From positions 13,248 through 77,247 of IMG/VR virus record IMGVR_UViG_3300008262_000231: a stretch of DNA of 64,000 nt; one strand, written 5' to 3'. How positions within the stretch are numbered: position 1 is the stretch's first letter; every line of letters starts with the position of its first letter. Below, one piece after another: positions 37,704 through 46,995 of this stretch. The notes under the pieces were generated by a model. It had not been told where the DNA came from and searched no databases. It was given only the letters and a program-made list of their open reading frames with translations. This DNA comes from a virus. The translations under genes and the position numbers were made by a program.

Positions 37704-39107
37704 ATGACCGAAAGAAATCATATAGATAAACTTAATGCACTTTCATCTTCTGTAATAGGATTCGAATTTGAATTCTATACAAATATGTTGAAAGGAGAAG
37801 CTGCCGAGTCAATAGGTAAAGAAATAAAGAAAAAGGTTCAGGTTTCGGAAAAATACCATTCCGATCTAAAAGTTACCTCATCTTTATTTAAATTAGAGCC
37901 CGATTATTCCGGAGGAAATAAAATGGTGGAACTCATAACAGGACCAATGGAATATTCCGAAGCTATCCCTGTTATGATAAAAATCCTAAACTGGATAGAA
38001 AAAAATGGATGGACCGATGATAGGTGCGCATTTCAATTTTCTTTAAGTTTCGATAAATTCAGAAGAGAGATAAAAGACAGAATAGAAAATTTGGATAAAC
38101 TTAAATTTATTCTAGGGATAGATGAAAATTTCATTTATTCTAAATTTGGAAATAGATCGAATAACGTATATGCAAATACGGTAAAAAGAGTAGTTCCGGT
38201 TAATAGATTTTCTATGTTAGAAAACATCACTTACATAGATCCTAAATTATTTAAAGTACCCGATGAAAAATACTACGGAGTAAATTTCACTAAACTTAAA
38301 GATGGATATTTAGAATTTAGGTATCTTGGAAATAGAGATTATCAAAGAAAAGTCAAAGAGATAAGAGAAGTTATAGATTATGTTATCCTTTATCTTTATG
38401 ACATTCTGAGTCATAGAACGAATGGATACACTAAAGAAGATTTAGCTAAGCTTAAAGAAATGATGAAGGACTATAGCAAAGTTGTAAGATGCTATAGTAA
38501 TCCTGAATTGTTCTTTATGAATTTTCCGGATTTTCACGTTTTTGTTGATCTTAAAGGGCTTGACGAAAATATAAAAACCTATTTTCCGATGATAAAAGAC
38601 AAGATATTCGAACTCATTGTCGATGGAAATGTTAGATCTTGTTATTTTAATTATGACACTACAAACGGAAGGTATCAGGTTAAAGAAGCAAGAATAAGAG
38701 ATTTTATGAAGATTAAAGATATGGATTTAATCTCTTGTGATATTAAAGGAGGGGCTTTAGAAAATTGTAATCTTTTTACCTGTGACATAAAAAAATCAAG
38801 AGTAGAAAACTGTAATGTTGCTAATGGATGTAAAATAAGTTCTTCCAAAGTTAATGATAGTGTAATAGAATTTTCTAACGAATTAACAAATTGCTTTGTT
38901 GATTGCAAAGGTAAAAACGTTAACTGTAAAATGGTCGGCGGAGTTCTTAGAGATGGGAATGTTGGGGAATATGCAGAAATAAGTAAAGATACTATAAAAG
39001 TTAAAGGGTTTAATGATCTCAGAAACCAAAGGTTTGTTACTGATAGTAGACTGAAGGATTTAAATTTCGATTACAAAAGATCCAAATTCGGAAACCTAAA
39101 TTATTAA
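37704..39107 (+). CDS. amidoligase-like protein with C-terminal beta-helix
   Basis: A 467-residue protein of two parts. The N-terminal about 300 residues look like a phage/bacterial amidoligase (glutamate-cysteine-ligase-like fold): VIGFEFEFYTN (17-27), MVELITGPMEYSEAIPVMIK, a W-rich CAFQFSLSFDKF, and GYLEFRYLGNRDY. These match the GxExEx, ELxTxP, and ExR blocks of that group. Residues about 338-405 form a pentapeptide-like right-handed beta-helix (DMDLISCDIKGGALENCNLF, TCDIKKSRVENCNVANGCKI) with many Cys. An enzyme joining an amino group to a carboxylate is unusual inside a baseplate gene block. It may modify a virion or host protein. Activity is inference. Confidence 0.72.
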   Translation: MTERNHIDKLNALSSSVIGFEFEFYTNMLKGEAAESIGKEIKKKVQVSEKYHSDLKVTSSLFKLEPDYSGGNKMVELITGPMEYSEAIPVMIKILNWIEKNGWTDDRCAFQFSLSFDKFRREIKDRIENLDKLKFILGIDENFIYSKFGNRSNNVYANTVKRVVPVNRFSMLENITYIDPKLFKVPDEKYYGVNFTKLKDGYLEFRYLGNRDYQRKVKEIREVIDYVILYLYDILSHRTNGYTKEDLAKLKEMMKDYSKVVRCYSNPELFFMNFPDFHVFVDLKGLDENIKTYFPMIKDKIFELIVDGNVRSCYFNYDTTNGRYQVKEARIRDFMKIKDMDLISCDIKGGALENCNLFTCDIKKSRVENCNVANGCKISSSKVNDSVIEFSNELTNCFVDCKGKNVNCKMVGGVLRDGNVGEYAEISKDTIKVKGFNDLRNQRFVTDSRLKDLNFDYKRSKFGNLNY

Positions 39108-39110
39108 AAA

Positions 39111-39797
39111 ATGACTCTAGACGAACTAGTACAAGAAATAGAAGATTCCATATCTTTTAGCTGTTCTCTTCCCTATAATTTAAATAGGCAAGAGACTGAA
39201 AGAATTATAAAAAGAGCTAGAGCTTGGTTTTATGATAATTATCAATATGCAGTAGAAGAAAGAATAATTGTTCTTGCAAATCAATTATTTAATCATCCTG
39301 AATTTAGAAAAACCAGACAGATAAAACTTCCAGATTCCATAGTAACAGTTTATGACGTTAGGGAAGTTGGGGGAGCAGGTATTTCGGGTAACCCAGATAG
39401 GGATTTTAGTGATTCTAAATTGTTAGGATCCGAATTATTACTTTCTCCTTTTATCGGAGATAACTTGGTTTATAGAACGGTAATGTATTCTTATTTCGAT
39501 TTGGCAAAAGCACAATTAGCTCAAGGATTTGGATCCGGGGGTAGCGATGTTGCTGTTAGATGTTTCGTTGCCATAAACGACGAGTATCTATACGATGATG
39601 AATTATTTGTTAGATACTGTATAGGAAAATGTAAATCCGCTTTAGGGACTATGTTAGGTGTTTTTTCTTATACCCTTCCGGGAGGAGTTCAAGTTAATGC
39701 AGGAGACATCAAAGCAAATGGAGAAGCAGAAGTTCAAGAAGTTATGGAAATGATAAATGGAGAAAATACAGCTTCTTACTTCCTTCAATGGTCTTAA
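39111..39797 (+). CDS. virion protein of unknown function (neck or baseplate)
   Basis: A 228-residue protein. The start MTLDELVQEIEDSISFSC leads into LNRQETERIIKRARAWFYDN and an extended beta region (RKTRQIKLPDSIVTVYDVRE, SELLLSPFIGDNLVYRTVMY). It looks like the conserved proteins placed before gp25 and gp6 in other phage baseplate clusters, though I cannot name the equivalent. The C-terminus EVMEMINGENTASYFLQW is amphipathic. It lies 3 nt after the amidoligase stop. Confidence 0.68.
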   Translation: MTLDELVQEIEDSISFSCSLPYNLNRQETERIIKRARAWFYDNYQYAVEERIIVLANQLFNHPEFRKTRQIKLPDSIVTVYDVREVGGAGISGNPDRDFSDSKLLGSELLLSPFIGDNLVYRTVMYSYFDLAKAQLAQGFGSGGSDVAVRCFVAINDEYLYDDELFVRYCIGKCKSALGTMLGVFSYTLPGGVQVNAGDIKANGEAEVQEVMEMINGENTASYFLQWS

Positions 39798-39829
39798 AAT
39801 AATATACTTTTTTTGGATTTTTTTTCTCG

Positions 39830-39837
39830 GATATATA
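39830..39837 (+). promoter_or_regulatory. putative late promoter motif GATATATA
   Basis: GATATATA 17 nt before the ATG at 39855, the correct start of the gp25-like gene. Confidence 0.65.
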
Positions 39838-39854
39838 AAAAAATAAAAAAATTT

Positions 39855-40229
39855 ATGCTGAGAGAAATCTATAATAGAGACCCCGAAGATCCTAACTATA
39901 AAGAGGATCAGTTGGAGGTTACGGATCCTTTAGAAGCTTGCTTAGGTAAAATAAAAATGATGATATTTACCAGAAAGGGAGAAGTATTAGGAGATCCTTC
40001 TTTTGGATTAGATCTGGAATCTCTTATTTATGATATGAATTTATCGGAAACATCAATAAGAAAAGAAGTACAGAATAATATAAAAGCATATATACCGGAA
40101 TTTGAATCATTAGGGGGAACTTACCAGCTTAAATTCTATTTAGGAACTAATAGAGATATAGCAACTCTAGATTTTAGATTTAATTCCAATTCAGGTTTAA
40201 GTCCTATTGTTACATTGTTAATAACATAA
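39855..40229 (+). CDS. baseplate wedge protein gp25-like
   Basis: A 124-residue protein, similar in length to T4 gp25 (132). The start ATG at 39855 gives MLREIYNRDPEDPNY; a TTG at 39813 lies before the promoter motif. It contains the gp25 pattern KMMIFTRKGEVLGDPSFGLD, LESLIYDMNLSE and an IVTLLIT C-terminus. T4 gp25 joins wedge subunits and forms the sheath-initiating part of the baseplate. The gp6-like gene follows 2 nt later, as in many contractile-tail clusters. Confidence 0.86.
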   Translation: MLREIYNRDPEDPNYKEDQLEVTDPLEACLGKIKMMIFTRKGEVLGDPSFGLDLESLIYDMNLSETSIRKEVQNNIKAYIPEFESLGGTYQLKFYLGTNRDIATLDFRFNSNSGLSPIVTLLIT

Positions 40230-40231
40230 AA

Positions 40232-41968
40232 ATGAATATTTATCAGAAAAATAACATATTAATATCAGGTCTTTTATCTAGTACCTATAATTTCATCAGT
40301 AAAACCTATTCCCAAAGTAAAAACCTTTTTACTGTGGCTTCCGCTTGGGGACAAATTATGTTCGTTTTTCAGAACATATCTCAGCTTATACTTTATTTCA
40401 TAGAAGATTCCATAACAGAATTAAATATGGAACAAGCTACCCGGGATTATTCAGTAAGAAGTCTTGCGAGAATATCCGGATACGATCCTAAGAGGACAAC
40501 AACTTCTCAGGGGGAAGTTATCGTATCGTGGAATTCTTCTAATAGCCAAGCAGGAGGAGGTTCTGTTATCATTCCCAGAAATACCCAGATAAGAAATCAG
40601 CAAAATGGACAAATTTATACTCTAATTATTCCTTCCGATAGAATTACTATTCCGCTTTCTTCCCAATCCCAGCCACAAACATTTAAAGTGGTACAGGGTA
40701 ATTTTGAATCCACTAACTTTACTTCTACGGGAGCAGCTTTATTGAGTTTTAATGTTCCTTCCGTAAGCGGACAAAATATAGATCATTTTTATGTTGATGT
40801 ATTTGTCAACGAAGAGAAATGGAGAAGGTATGATTCTTTATATGATATCCCGCTTAACGCAAAAGGATTTATTGTTAAAAGTGGGATTTCTAATGGTATC
40901 GATGTTTATTTTGGGAATTCTTTCTTTGGGCAAATTCCTCAAGCCGGATCTAGGGTTAGAATCGAATACCTTAGTAATCTAGGAATAAAGGGAAATGTTT
41001 ATTCAACCCAAAATAATCCTTTAACCTGGAAATTTTCTACCTCAGGGACTGATCTATATGGCGCATCTCTAGACCTAAATCAATATTTAAATATAGTAAA
41101 TTCTTTAGATCCTGATTTTGGGACTGATGCAGACGCCACATCTCTAATAAGAATAGTTGCTCCTAAAACCAGTAGAGCTTTTGTCTTTGCAAATGCAGAA
41201 AGCTACGAAATATTTCTAAATAAACTTGGAATATTTTCACAGATACAAGCATACTCTACTTTTGGCGACGATGATAGTAATGATAATTTAGATGACGATA
41301 ACGTTGTATACATTTATTTAGTTCCTGATATAACTCTAAATATAGCATCGAATCAAGATTATTTTAGTGTTCCGGTTCAGAATTTTATAGTTACCCAAGC
41401 CCAAAAAACTAGAATATTGAATCTAATAGAGGATTCTGGTTCTATGATAGCAACCACTGTGGTTCAAATAGTAGATCCAGTAGTTAAAAGATTTATTATG
41501 AATATAACTATAAGTATATTTGAAGGGTTTGATCCGAATACGATAAAACAGGAGATAAGAAATAAAATATCGGAGTATATGTTAAACCTCAAAAGGAGAG
41601 ATAAAATACCTAGATCAGACATGATTGCTATAGTAGAATCTGTTTCCGGAGTAGATTCTGTTTATGTTGAATTTATATCAGAAGAGGATCAGGAAAGCTT
41701 AAAGGATTTACAGAAAACCGCAGGACCTGATGTAACTGTAAACTATCAATCTTCTTCTATAGATTCTTTCGGAGACATAATAATAGGTAAAAATCAATTA
41801 GTAATTTTTAGAGGGGGTTGGTCTGATTTAGATGGAAATAATTATACAGTTAGCCCAGTTGGTGGAAGCCTAGGACCTATAAATATAACAATAGAGGGAT
41901 TACCGGTTTTGGTTAATTTCAACAATCAATTGAATTCAAAAACTAGACAATCCATAATTAATAGCTAA
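40232..41968 (+). CDS. baseplate wedge protein gp6/J-like
   Basis: A 578-residue baseplate J-family protein. N-terminus: YSVRSLARISGYDPKRTTTS, then the typical QGEVIVSW strand; middle: beta-rich domain with GLRIGIDVYFGNSFFG-like GISNGIDVYFGNSFFGQIPQ; C-terminal alpha/beta unit around residues 420-490 (NITISIFEGFDPNTIKQEIR, NKISEYMLNLKRRDKIPRSD, MIAIVESVSGVDSVYVEF), diagnostic for the J/gp6 family. It forms the wedge ring that expands during contraction. Preceded by gp25 and followed by small and large wedge proteins. Confidence 0.87.
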   Translation: MNIYQKNNILISGLLSSTYNFISKTYSQSKNLFTVASAWGQIMFVFQNISQLILYFIEDSITELNMEQATRDYSVRSLARISGYDPKRTTTSQGEVIVSWNSSNSQAGGGSVIIPRNTQIRNQQNGQIYTLIIPSDRITIPLSSQSQPQTFKVVQGNFESTNFTSTGAALLSFNVPSVSGQNIDHFYVDVFVNEEKWRRYDSLYDIPLNAKGFIVKSGISNGIDVYFGNSFFGQIPQAGSRVRIEYLSNLGIKGNVYSTQNNPLTWKFSTSGTDLYGASLDLNQYLNIVNSLDPDFGTDADATSLIRIVAPKTSRAFVFANAESYEIFLNKLGIFSQIQAYSTFGDDDSNDNLDDDNVVYIYLVPDITLNIASNQDYFSVPVQNFIVTQAQKTRILNLIEDSGSMIATTVVQIVDPVVKRFIMNITISIFEGFDPNTIKQEIRNKISEYMLNLKRRDKIPRSDMIAIVESVSGVDSVYVEFISEEDQESLKDLQKTAGPDVTVNYQSSSIDSFGDIIIGKNQLVIFRGGWSDLDGNNYTVSPVGGSLGPINITIEGLPVLVNFNNQLNSKTRQSIINS

Positions 41969-41969
41969 A

Positions 41970-42512
41970 ATGGAAGATAAAAATCAAAAATTTTCTCCAT
42001 TTTTTCCGGGAGATGAATTAAGAGTAAATTATACTCCTTTTGGGGCTAAATACCCGACATCAAATACAACTTTCTATGAATCTAAGGATCAATACGAAAC
42101 TTCTCAACTAGCAGAAGAAAGATCTCTCAATATAGGATGCTCGGGATATAGATCCTCTATAATAAATTCTAATGGGGATCTTAAATTTTTTCCTTGCAAT
42201 ACTTCTTCGGAATACATTTCTATTATGAAAGAAATGACCCCGGTGGATGAGGAAAGAAGGTATTATGATTTTGATCAGAGAAATAATATATTCGATGTGA
42301 TGTATAGCAGCAATGATACTGCTTATTCGGGATTTGATTATAAAGATAAAATATTGAAAAAAACTTTATCCAAAGTCTTATTTAGAGATCCTGTTAAATC
42401 AAATATCTTATCATATTTCGAGAAAGGATTTTTTGCTTTAGTTGAAACCACTAAGCAAATAAAAAATTATTTTAATTATACGGTACCAAAAAATAACAGA
42501 AGAGTTTTTTAA
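41970..42512 (+). CDS. small baseplate-associated protein
   Basis: A 180-residue protein. Beta and loop rich: PGDELRVNYTPFGAKYP, CSGYRSSIINSNGDLKFFPC, then a helical C-terminus (KKTLSKVLFRDPVKSNILSY). It is tightly packed between the gp6-like and gp7-like genes (1-2 nt gaps), so it very probably encodes a wedge accessory subunit. No known family match can be given from the sequence. Confidence 0.7.
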   Translation: MEDKNQKFSPFFPGDELRVNYTPFGAKYPTSNTTFYESKDQYETSQLAEERSLNIGCSGYRSSIINSNGDLKFFPCNTSSEYISIMKEMTPVDEERRYYDFDQRNNIFDVMYSSNDTAYSGFDYKDKILKKTLSKVLFRDPVKSNILSYFEKGFFALVETTKQIKNYFNYTVPKNNRRVF

Positions 42513-42514
42513 AA

Positions 42515-45500
42515 ATGGCGGATTTAAAACTTAGATTTTTTAATAAGAGGGGGAATCCCTTAAATTTCGAATATATCGGACCGACTGGACCTAGTCCTTT
42601 AGATTCAAGATTTTTATACAAAACGAATTCTTCTTATTCCTCTAACGGAGACGTTACTTTCCAACAATCGGGATCAGATTATATTTTCCAGTTCAATTTC
42701 TCTGACGTTAATTTTTTCGATATCACTGAAATAGCGAATGAGATTGATTATTGTATAGATAGAGGATCTGAAATTTACCTAAATGGTAGAGTTTTAGGGG
42801 GAAAAGAATTCAAAGGTAAAATTTCTTCTTGTGTGATTACCCTTAATGGAATTATTATAACGATACCGGTAAATAATTTCATAGGACAAAATATAATTAG
42901 TTTAAGTAATACCATATCTTTTACTGTGTCCTATAAAAATAGACCAGGAGGATATTTTACGGGAAATATCTATTTTGATCCCGTTTCTGCAGGACTATAC
43001 GAGAATGAACAGATATTTATAACCCAACAGATAATAGGTCCTTCGGGAGGAATTGATTACAGTTATCCTAGAACTTTGGCTACTGGTGCTACTTCAGGAA
43101 AATGGAGAACCAGATGGTACAATAATGCATACGGGAGTATAGACGTAACTGAAATATTATTTACATATAAGATATTAGACGAATTAGAAGGTGGAGAAGG
43201 ATACCCTTTAATAGTTTCTTATCCCAATATAGTCTATAATGATGTAATAGCTTCTTCCTCGGATTATTATTCTAATGGTTCTTTGAATTGTCCTTCTTTC
43301 ACAAGTAGTGAATCTGAAGCTCTTTCCGTGAATGTGGCATTGAACGGCCCGGAAATATCAGAAGAAGTATACGAAAGAAAACTTATAATAGAAGATATAA
43401 GTGCAGGACCAACTGGTGATAATGTCACAAAGATCCTTGAAGTTAATTTTTATGGACAAATAATAGCAGAAGACGAGAGACTAAAGGTATTAGCAAATAA
43501 CTTAGGTAGATCTTTTAACAATGAGGATTCTATAATCTTAAGAAATCATGATCCCAAAGAGCCTCTTCCTAATTACGAAGAAATAAACGAAAAGAGAAAA
43601 GAGCTATTGTTAGCGGGAGAAGACATATTCCCGTATATAGGTAGTTATAAAGGACTTATAAATGCTCTTAAATTTTTTGGATATCAGGATCTACGAATAA
43701 AAGAATATTGGTTGAATCTGGATTTTTCCGAAGAAGATGATCTAACTTCTCCTTTAACAAAAAATCAAATCGTATTAAATGAGATAAAAAACCAGAGATC
43801 CCAATCGGGATCCCAATCTTATCAGATAAAAGACGTTTTAGATAATCCAAATTCTGGAAAGTATAGAATGGAACAAACATATGGCCCTGATTCTGAAGGG
43901 AATTATGTTCTTGATATATCATCACAAAATACTTTAGTTCCTAGTAATACCTATAAGAAAACATCTCTTTTTGGACTTTATTACGATTTAAATAAAGTAA
44001 CTTCAGAAACTGATGAGTTTGGGTATCCTGTAGTCGTAGACTCATTCCAATTTACCCAAGAAGAAGTTCTAATAAAATTATTTGGATTAAAACGAAAATT
44101 AAAAAAAGATTATTTACCTCTAAATGCAAGAATAATAGATATAACAGGGGAAGGAATTTATTTTTCCGTTGTTAATACCAAAGCTTGGGTAGATAAGGTA
44201 GATATAAACGTAATAAGATCTGGATCTGAATTTAATTTTAGACTAAATCCGGATCTAGCTTACATAGAGGATTTAAGAAATTTTAATATAAAACCAGATG
44301 CCCTTCCTATACAAACCCCTAGTTCATATTACGATACTTATGATATATCAGTAAACGTATTAGGAGGAACCGGAAGTGCCCTTTATTTTACAGGTTTTCC
44401 TGATTTGGGAATAACTGGACCTTCGGGTCCAAATCTTCCTTTAAATGTAGTCGTAGGGAAATCGTATAACTTTAGTCTTTCCACTGAAGGATTTACTTTT
44501 TATATAACAGAATCTCCTAGCTTTACCCAACAAGACCCATTAGGATTGATAGGAAATGGAGCAACCTCAGGATCTTCTCTTATGTCTTGGTATATAAATC
44601 CTCAGCAGACAACTCCAGTATATTACTATTGCCCAGAAAATCCTAATATAAACGGAACTATTAATATTTTACCTCCTGATGTATCGGATTTAGGTAATAT
44701 AATAAATCCATTAGATTTTCAACAAAACTATAATTCAGTCCAAAATGAGAGTTTAATAAATTCAATAAATCAATTTTATGAGCTTAAGCAAGAAGGAAAA
44801 ATACAGCTTTTAGGAGATGGTAAATACGATCCACCTTCTTACGTGGATCCTTCTACTAATTTGCCATACAAAGTTCCAATAGGAACTCCTCTCGTTTTAG
44901 AACTAGAGGTTGATAGATGGACCTGGGAAGAAATGAATTTTTCCTGGAGCGGAATAAATCTTCCGTCATTTAAAGTGGGGGATTTAGTAGAAATAAAACC
45001 GCAGACAGCTTCTTTAACAGCAGGATTAACTGGGGGAACTATAGGATCAGTTACTATAAATTTTCAAGGTCTAGGGTATACATCAGTTCCTCTCGTAACT
45101 ATAACCGGGGGAGGTGGAGCAGGAGCAGTATTAATCCCAGTAATAACCGGTTCTAAAGTGACTTCTGTTACTATATTTTCCTCAGGATCTGGATATACGT
45201 CAAGCCCTACTTTAACTATAGGTTCTCCTTCTGGTGATTCCGGGACTGTTGTTAACGTTAATTACAATAACGGAACTTATGATGTTTTATTAGATTCCAA
45301 TGGATTAATTTACACCTTTGAAGCTTTTGAATTGTCTTCCTCTTCTCAGACCTATAATTTGATGAACTGGAAAAATATAGATTTTTCTAATGATCTTGAA
45401 ATAGAATGGATAATAAATAAAGATGCAACCCAGGATGGATCCCCTTATAATTTTGAATTTAGAGGTTCTATAATTGACTTTAATAAGTTAGCCCACTTTA

Positions 45501-46945
45501 TCCCATTCACAGGGGATTTTAATGTAACCTGTAACGTCTACGACGGATTTAACAACAAATCTACTAAGATAAAAAACAAGAATCTAACTGTTCAGCCTAA
45601 AAAAATAAAATTGGAATCCTGGGCAAATGAAGAAGCAAGTTCTTGGACAAGATATAGAGAAGTTGAATACTATTTATGGGATAATATTTATCGGGGATGG
45701 GACGAATATGAATCCATATGGGAATATCCAGCAGAAGGTAAAAGCGAGAAAAAAATGACCAATCTAATTTCTAAAGAAATTTTAGATTTTGCATTTTACG
45801 GAAATAAAGCAGAGGAAGGACAGGATGTATACGTTAAAGTTAAAACAGACCCAGTAGGTGCTACAGGGGAAATAAGACTAGCTCAATCCTTTTTAAATAT
45901 TACTGAAATATATTCTTTAGAGGTAACTCCTACCCAATACGGGTATGTTAGAATATCTTTTCCTTCTCCGCATGGACTAAATACAGGAGACTATATTTAC
46001 ATCTCTAATAGTATACCTGAACTTGCTGGAAGTTGGGAAATTACGGTCATATCATCTACTATAATCCGAATAAATACCGTTTTAGAATCTACCTGGTCAG
46101 GGGTAATACCCTCGGTTTCCCCGAATAGATTACAGGTGTCTTCTATTTTATATCCATCCCAACAGATTACAGGAAGCGGATTTGTTTCTGTTAACGTGGG
46201 GGGAGTTACTATAGGATCTACCCCATCAGGACAAAGTCTATACAATACCACTAATTATTTAGTCTCTTCTATAAATAATTTAACCACATATCCCGATTAT
46301 TTTGCATATTGTAGCGATCCTACTACTAATCCTACTTCTATAATAATACACGCTTCGGATGATCTCGGGAGAACACAAAATGGAATTCCAATGGTTGTTA
46401 CGACCTCTGGACTTATATCTACATCTTATTACGATCCTACATTAGAGAATGGATTAAGTCCTTTAGAAACCTATGAGTATTGGAGTGAATCTAGTGAAAA
46501 ATACCCTAACGAAAATTTAAAATTTTGGGGAACTAAAAGGATAAATTGGGATATATTCTATAACAATACTTGGGAAGATGGATATGCTCATTCTTGGTTA
46601 GATTTTGAATTTAATAATGACTGGCTAGGAGGATTTGAATTACATAATTTAAGTGTGGGGGATTTAATATCCGTAAGTTCTGGAATATTAACTCCCCCCG
46701 ATACTAATAATTATAATTCTTCTATCTACAGCTTAGGATTTTATGGGATAACCGGATCTACTATACAGGAGATAGCAAATGAGCTAAATGGGAATTCTAA
46801 TTCTCATATAGGAAATTATGATTATAGACCGATACCAAATGATACCGGATCTTTTAATAGTGATTCTCCACCGATTAATGTGGGAATACAGAGTTTTTCA
46901 CCTTCTGCATCCCCTTATCCGGCTCCTCCTTCTGTCCCTGTATAG
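42515..46945 (+). CDS. giant baseplate wedge protein (gp7-like position)
   Basis: A 1476-residue structural protein. An N-terminal beta region holds collagen-like turns (GPTGPSP). Residues about 350-405 (KRKELLLAGEDIFPYIGSYK, GLINALKFFGYQDLRIKEYW) form a helical module common to phage wedge or tail proteins. Around residues 840-910 two related beta units occur: GLGYTSVPLVTITGGGGAGA and GSGYTSSPTLTIGSPSGDSG. The rest contains Ig-like beta domains and repeated ATG/SGP loops. By size and position after gp6 it is the likely counterpart of T4 gp7 (1032 residues), with extra modules. No enzymatic motif. Confidence 0.74.
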   Translation: MADLKLRFFNKRGNPLNFEYIGPTGPSPLDSRFLYKTNSSYSSNGDVTFQQSGSDYIFQFNFSDVNFFDITEIANEIDYCIDRGSEIYLNGRVLGGKEFKGKISSCVITLNGIIITIPVNNFIGQNIISLSNTISFTVSYKNRPGGYFTGNIYFDPVSAGLYENEQIFITQQIIGPSGGIDYSYPRTLATGATSGKWRTRWYNNAYGSIDVTEILFTYKILDELEGGEGYPLIVSYPNIVYNDVIASSSDYYSNGSLNCPSFTSSESEALSVNVALNGPEISEEVYERKLIIEDISAGPTGDNVTKILEVNFYGQIIAEDERLKVLANNLGRSFNNEDSIILRNHDPKEPLPNYEEINEKRKELLLAGEDIFPYIGSYKGLINALKFFGYQDLRIKEYWLNLDFSEEDDLTSPLTKNQIVLNEIKNQRSQSGSQSYQIKDVLDNPNSGKYRMEQTYGPDSEGNYVLDISSQNTLVPSNTYKKTSLFGLYYDLNKVTSETDEFGYPVVVDSFQFTQEEVLIKLFGLKRKLKKDYLPLNARIIDITGEGIYFSVVNTKAWVDKVDINVIRSGSEFNFRLNPDLAYIEDLRNFNIKPDALPIQTPSSYYDTYDISVNVLGGTGSALYFTGFPDLGITGPSGPNLPLNVVVGKSYNFSLSTEGFTFYITESPSFTQQDPLGLIGNGATSGSSLMSWYINPQQTTPVYYYCPENPNINGTINILPPDVSDLGNIINPLDFQQNYNSVQNESLINSINQFYELKQEGKIQLLGDGKYDPPSYVDPSTNLPYKVPIGTPLVLELEVDRWTWEEMNFSWSGINLPSFKVGDLVEIKPQTASLTAGLTGGTIGSVTINFQGLGYTSVPLVTITGGGGAGAVLIPVITGSKVTSVTIFSSGSGYTSSPTLTIGSPSGDSGTVVNVNYNNGTYDVLLDSNGLIYTFEAFELSSSSQTYNLMNWKNIDFSNDLEIEWIINKDATQDGSPYNFEFRGSIIDFNKLAHFIPFTGDFNVTCNVYDGFNNKSTKIKNKNLTVQPKKIKLESWANEEASSWTRYREVEYYLWDNIYRGWDEYESIWEYPAEGKSEKKMTNLISKEILDFAFYGNKAEEGQDVYVKVKTDPVGATGEIRLAQSFLNITEIYSLEVTPTQYGYVRISFPSPHGLNTGDYIYISNSIPELAGSWEITVISSTIIRINTVLESTWSGVIPSVSPNRLQVSSILYPSQQITGSGFVSVNVGGVTIGSTPSGQSLYNTTNYLVSSINNLTTYPDYFAYCSDPTTNPTSIIIHASDDLGRTQNGIPMVVTTSGLISTSYYDPTLENGLSPLETYEYWSESSEKYPNENLKFWGTKRINWDIFYNNTWEDGYAHSWLDFEFNNDWLGGFELHNLSVGDLISVSSGILTPPDTNNYNSSIYSLGFYGITGSTIQEIANELNGNSNSHIGNYDYRPIPNDTGSFNSDSPPINVGIQSFSPSASPYPAPPSVPV

Positions 46946-46971
46946 ATTAGGATTTGACCTTTTTTTGAAAG

Positions 46972-46979
46972 GATATATA
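46972..46979 (+). promoter_or_regulatory. putative late promoter motif GATATATA
   Basis: GATATATA 16 nt before the ATG at 46996, starting the large fibre gene. Confidence 0.65.
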
Positions 46980-46995
46980 ATAATAAAAAGAATTA

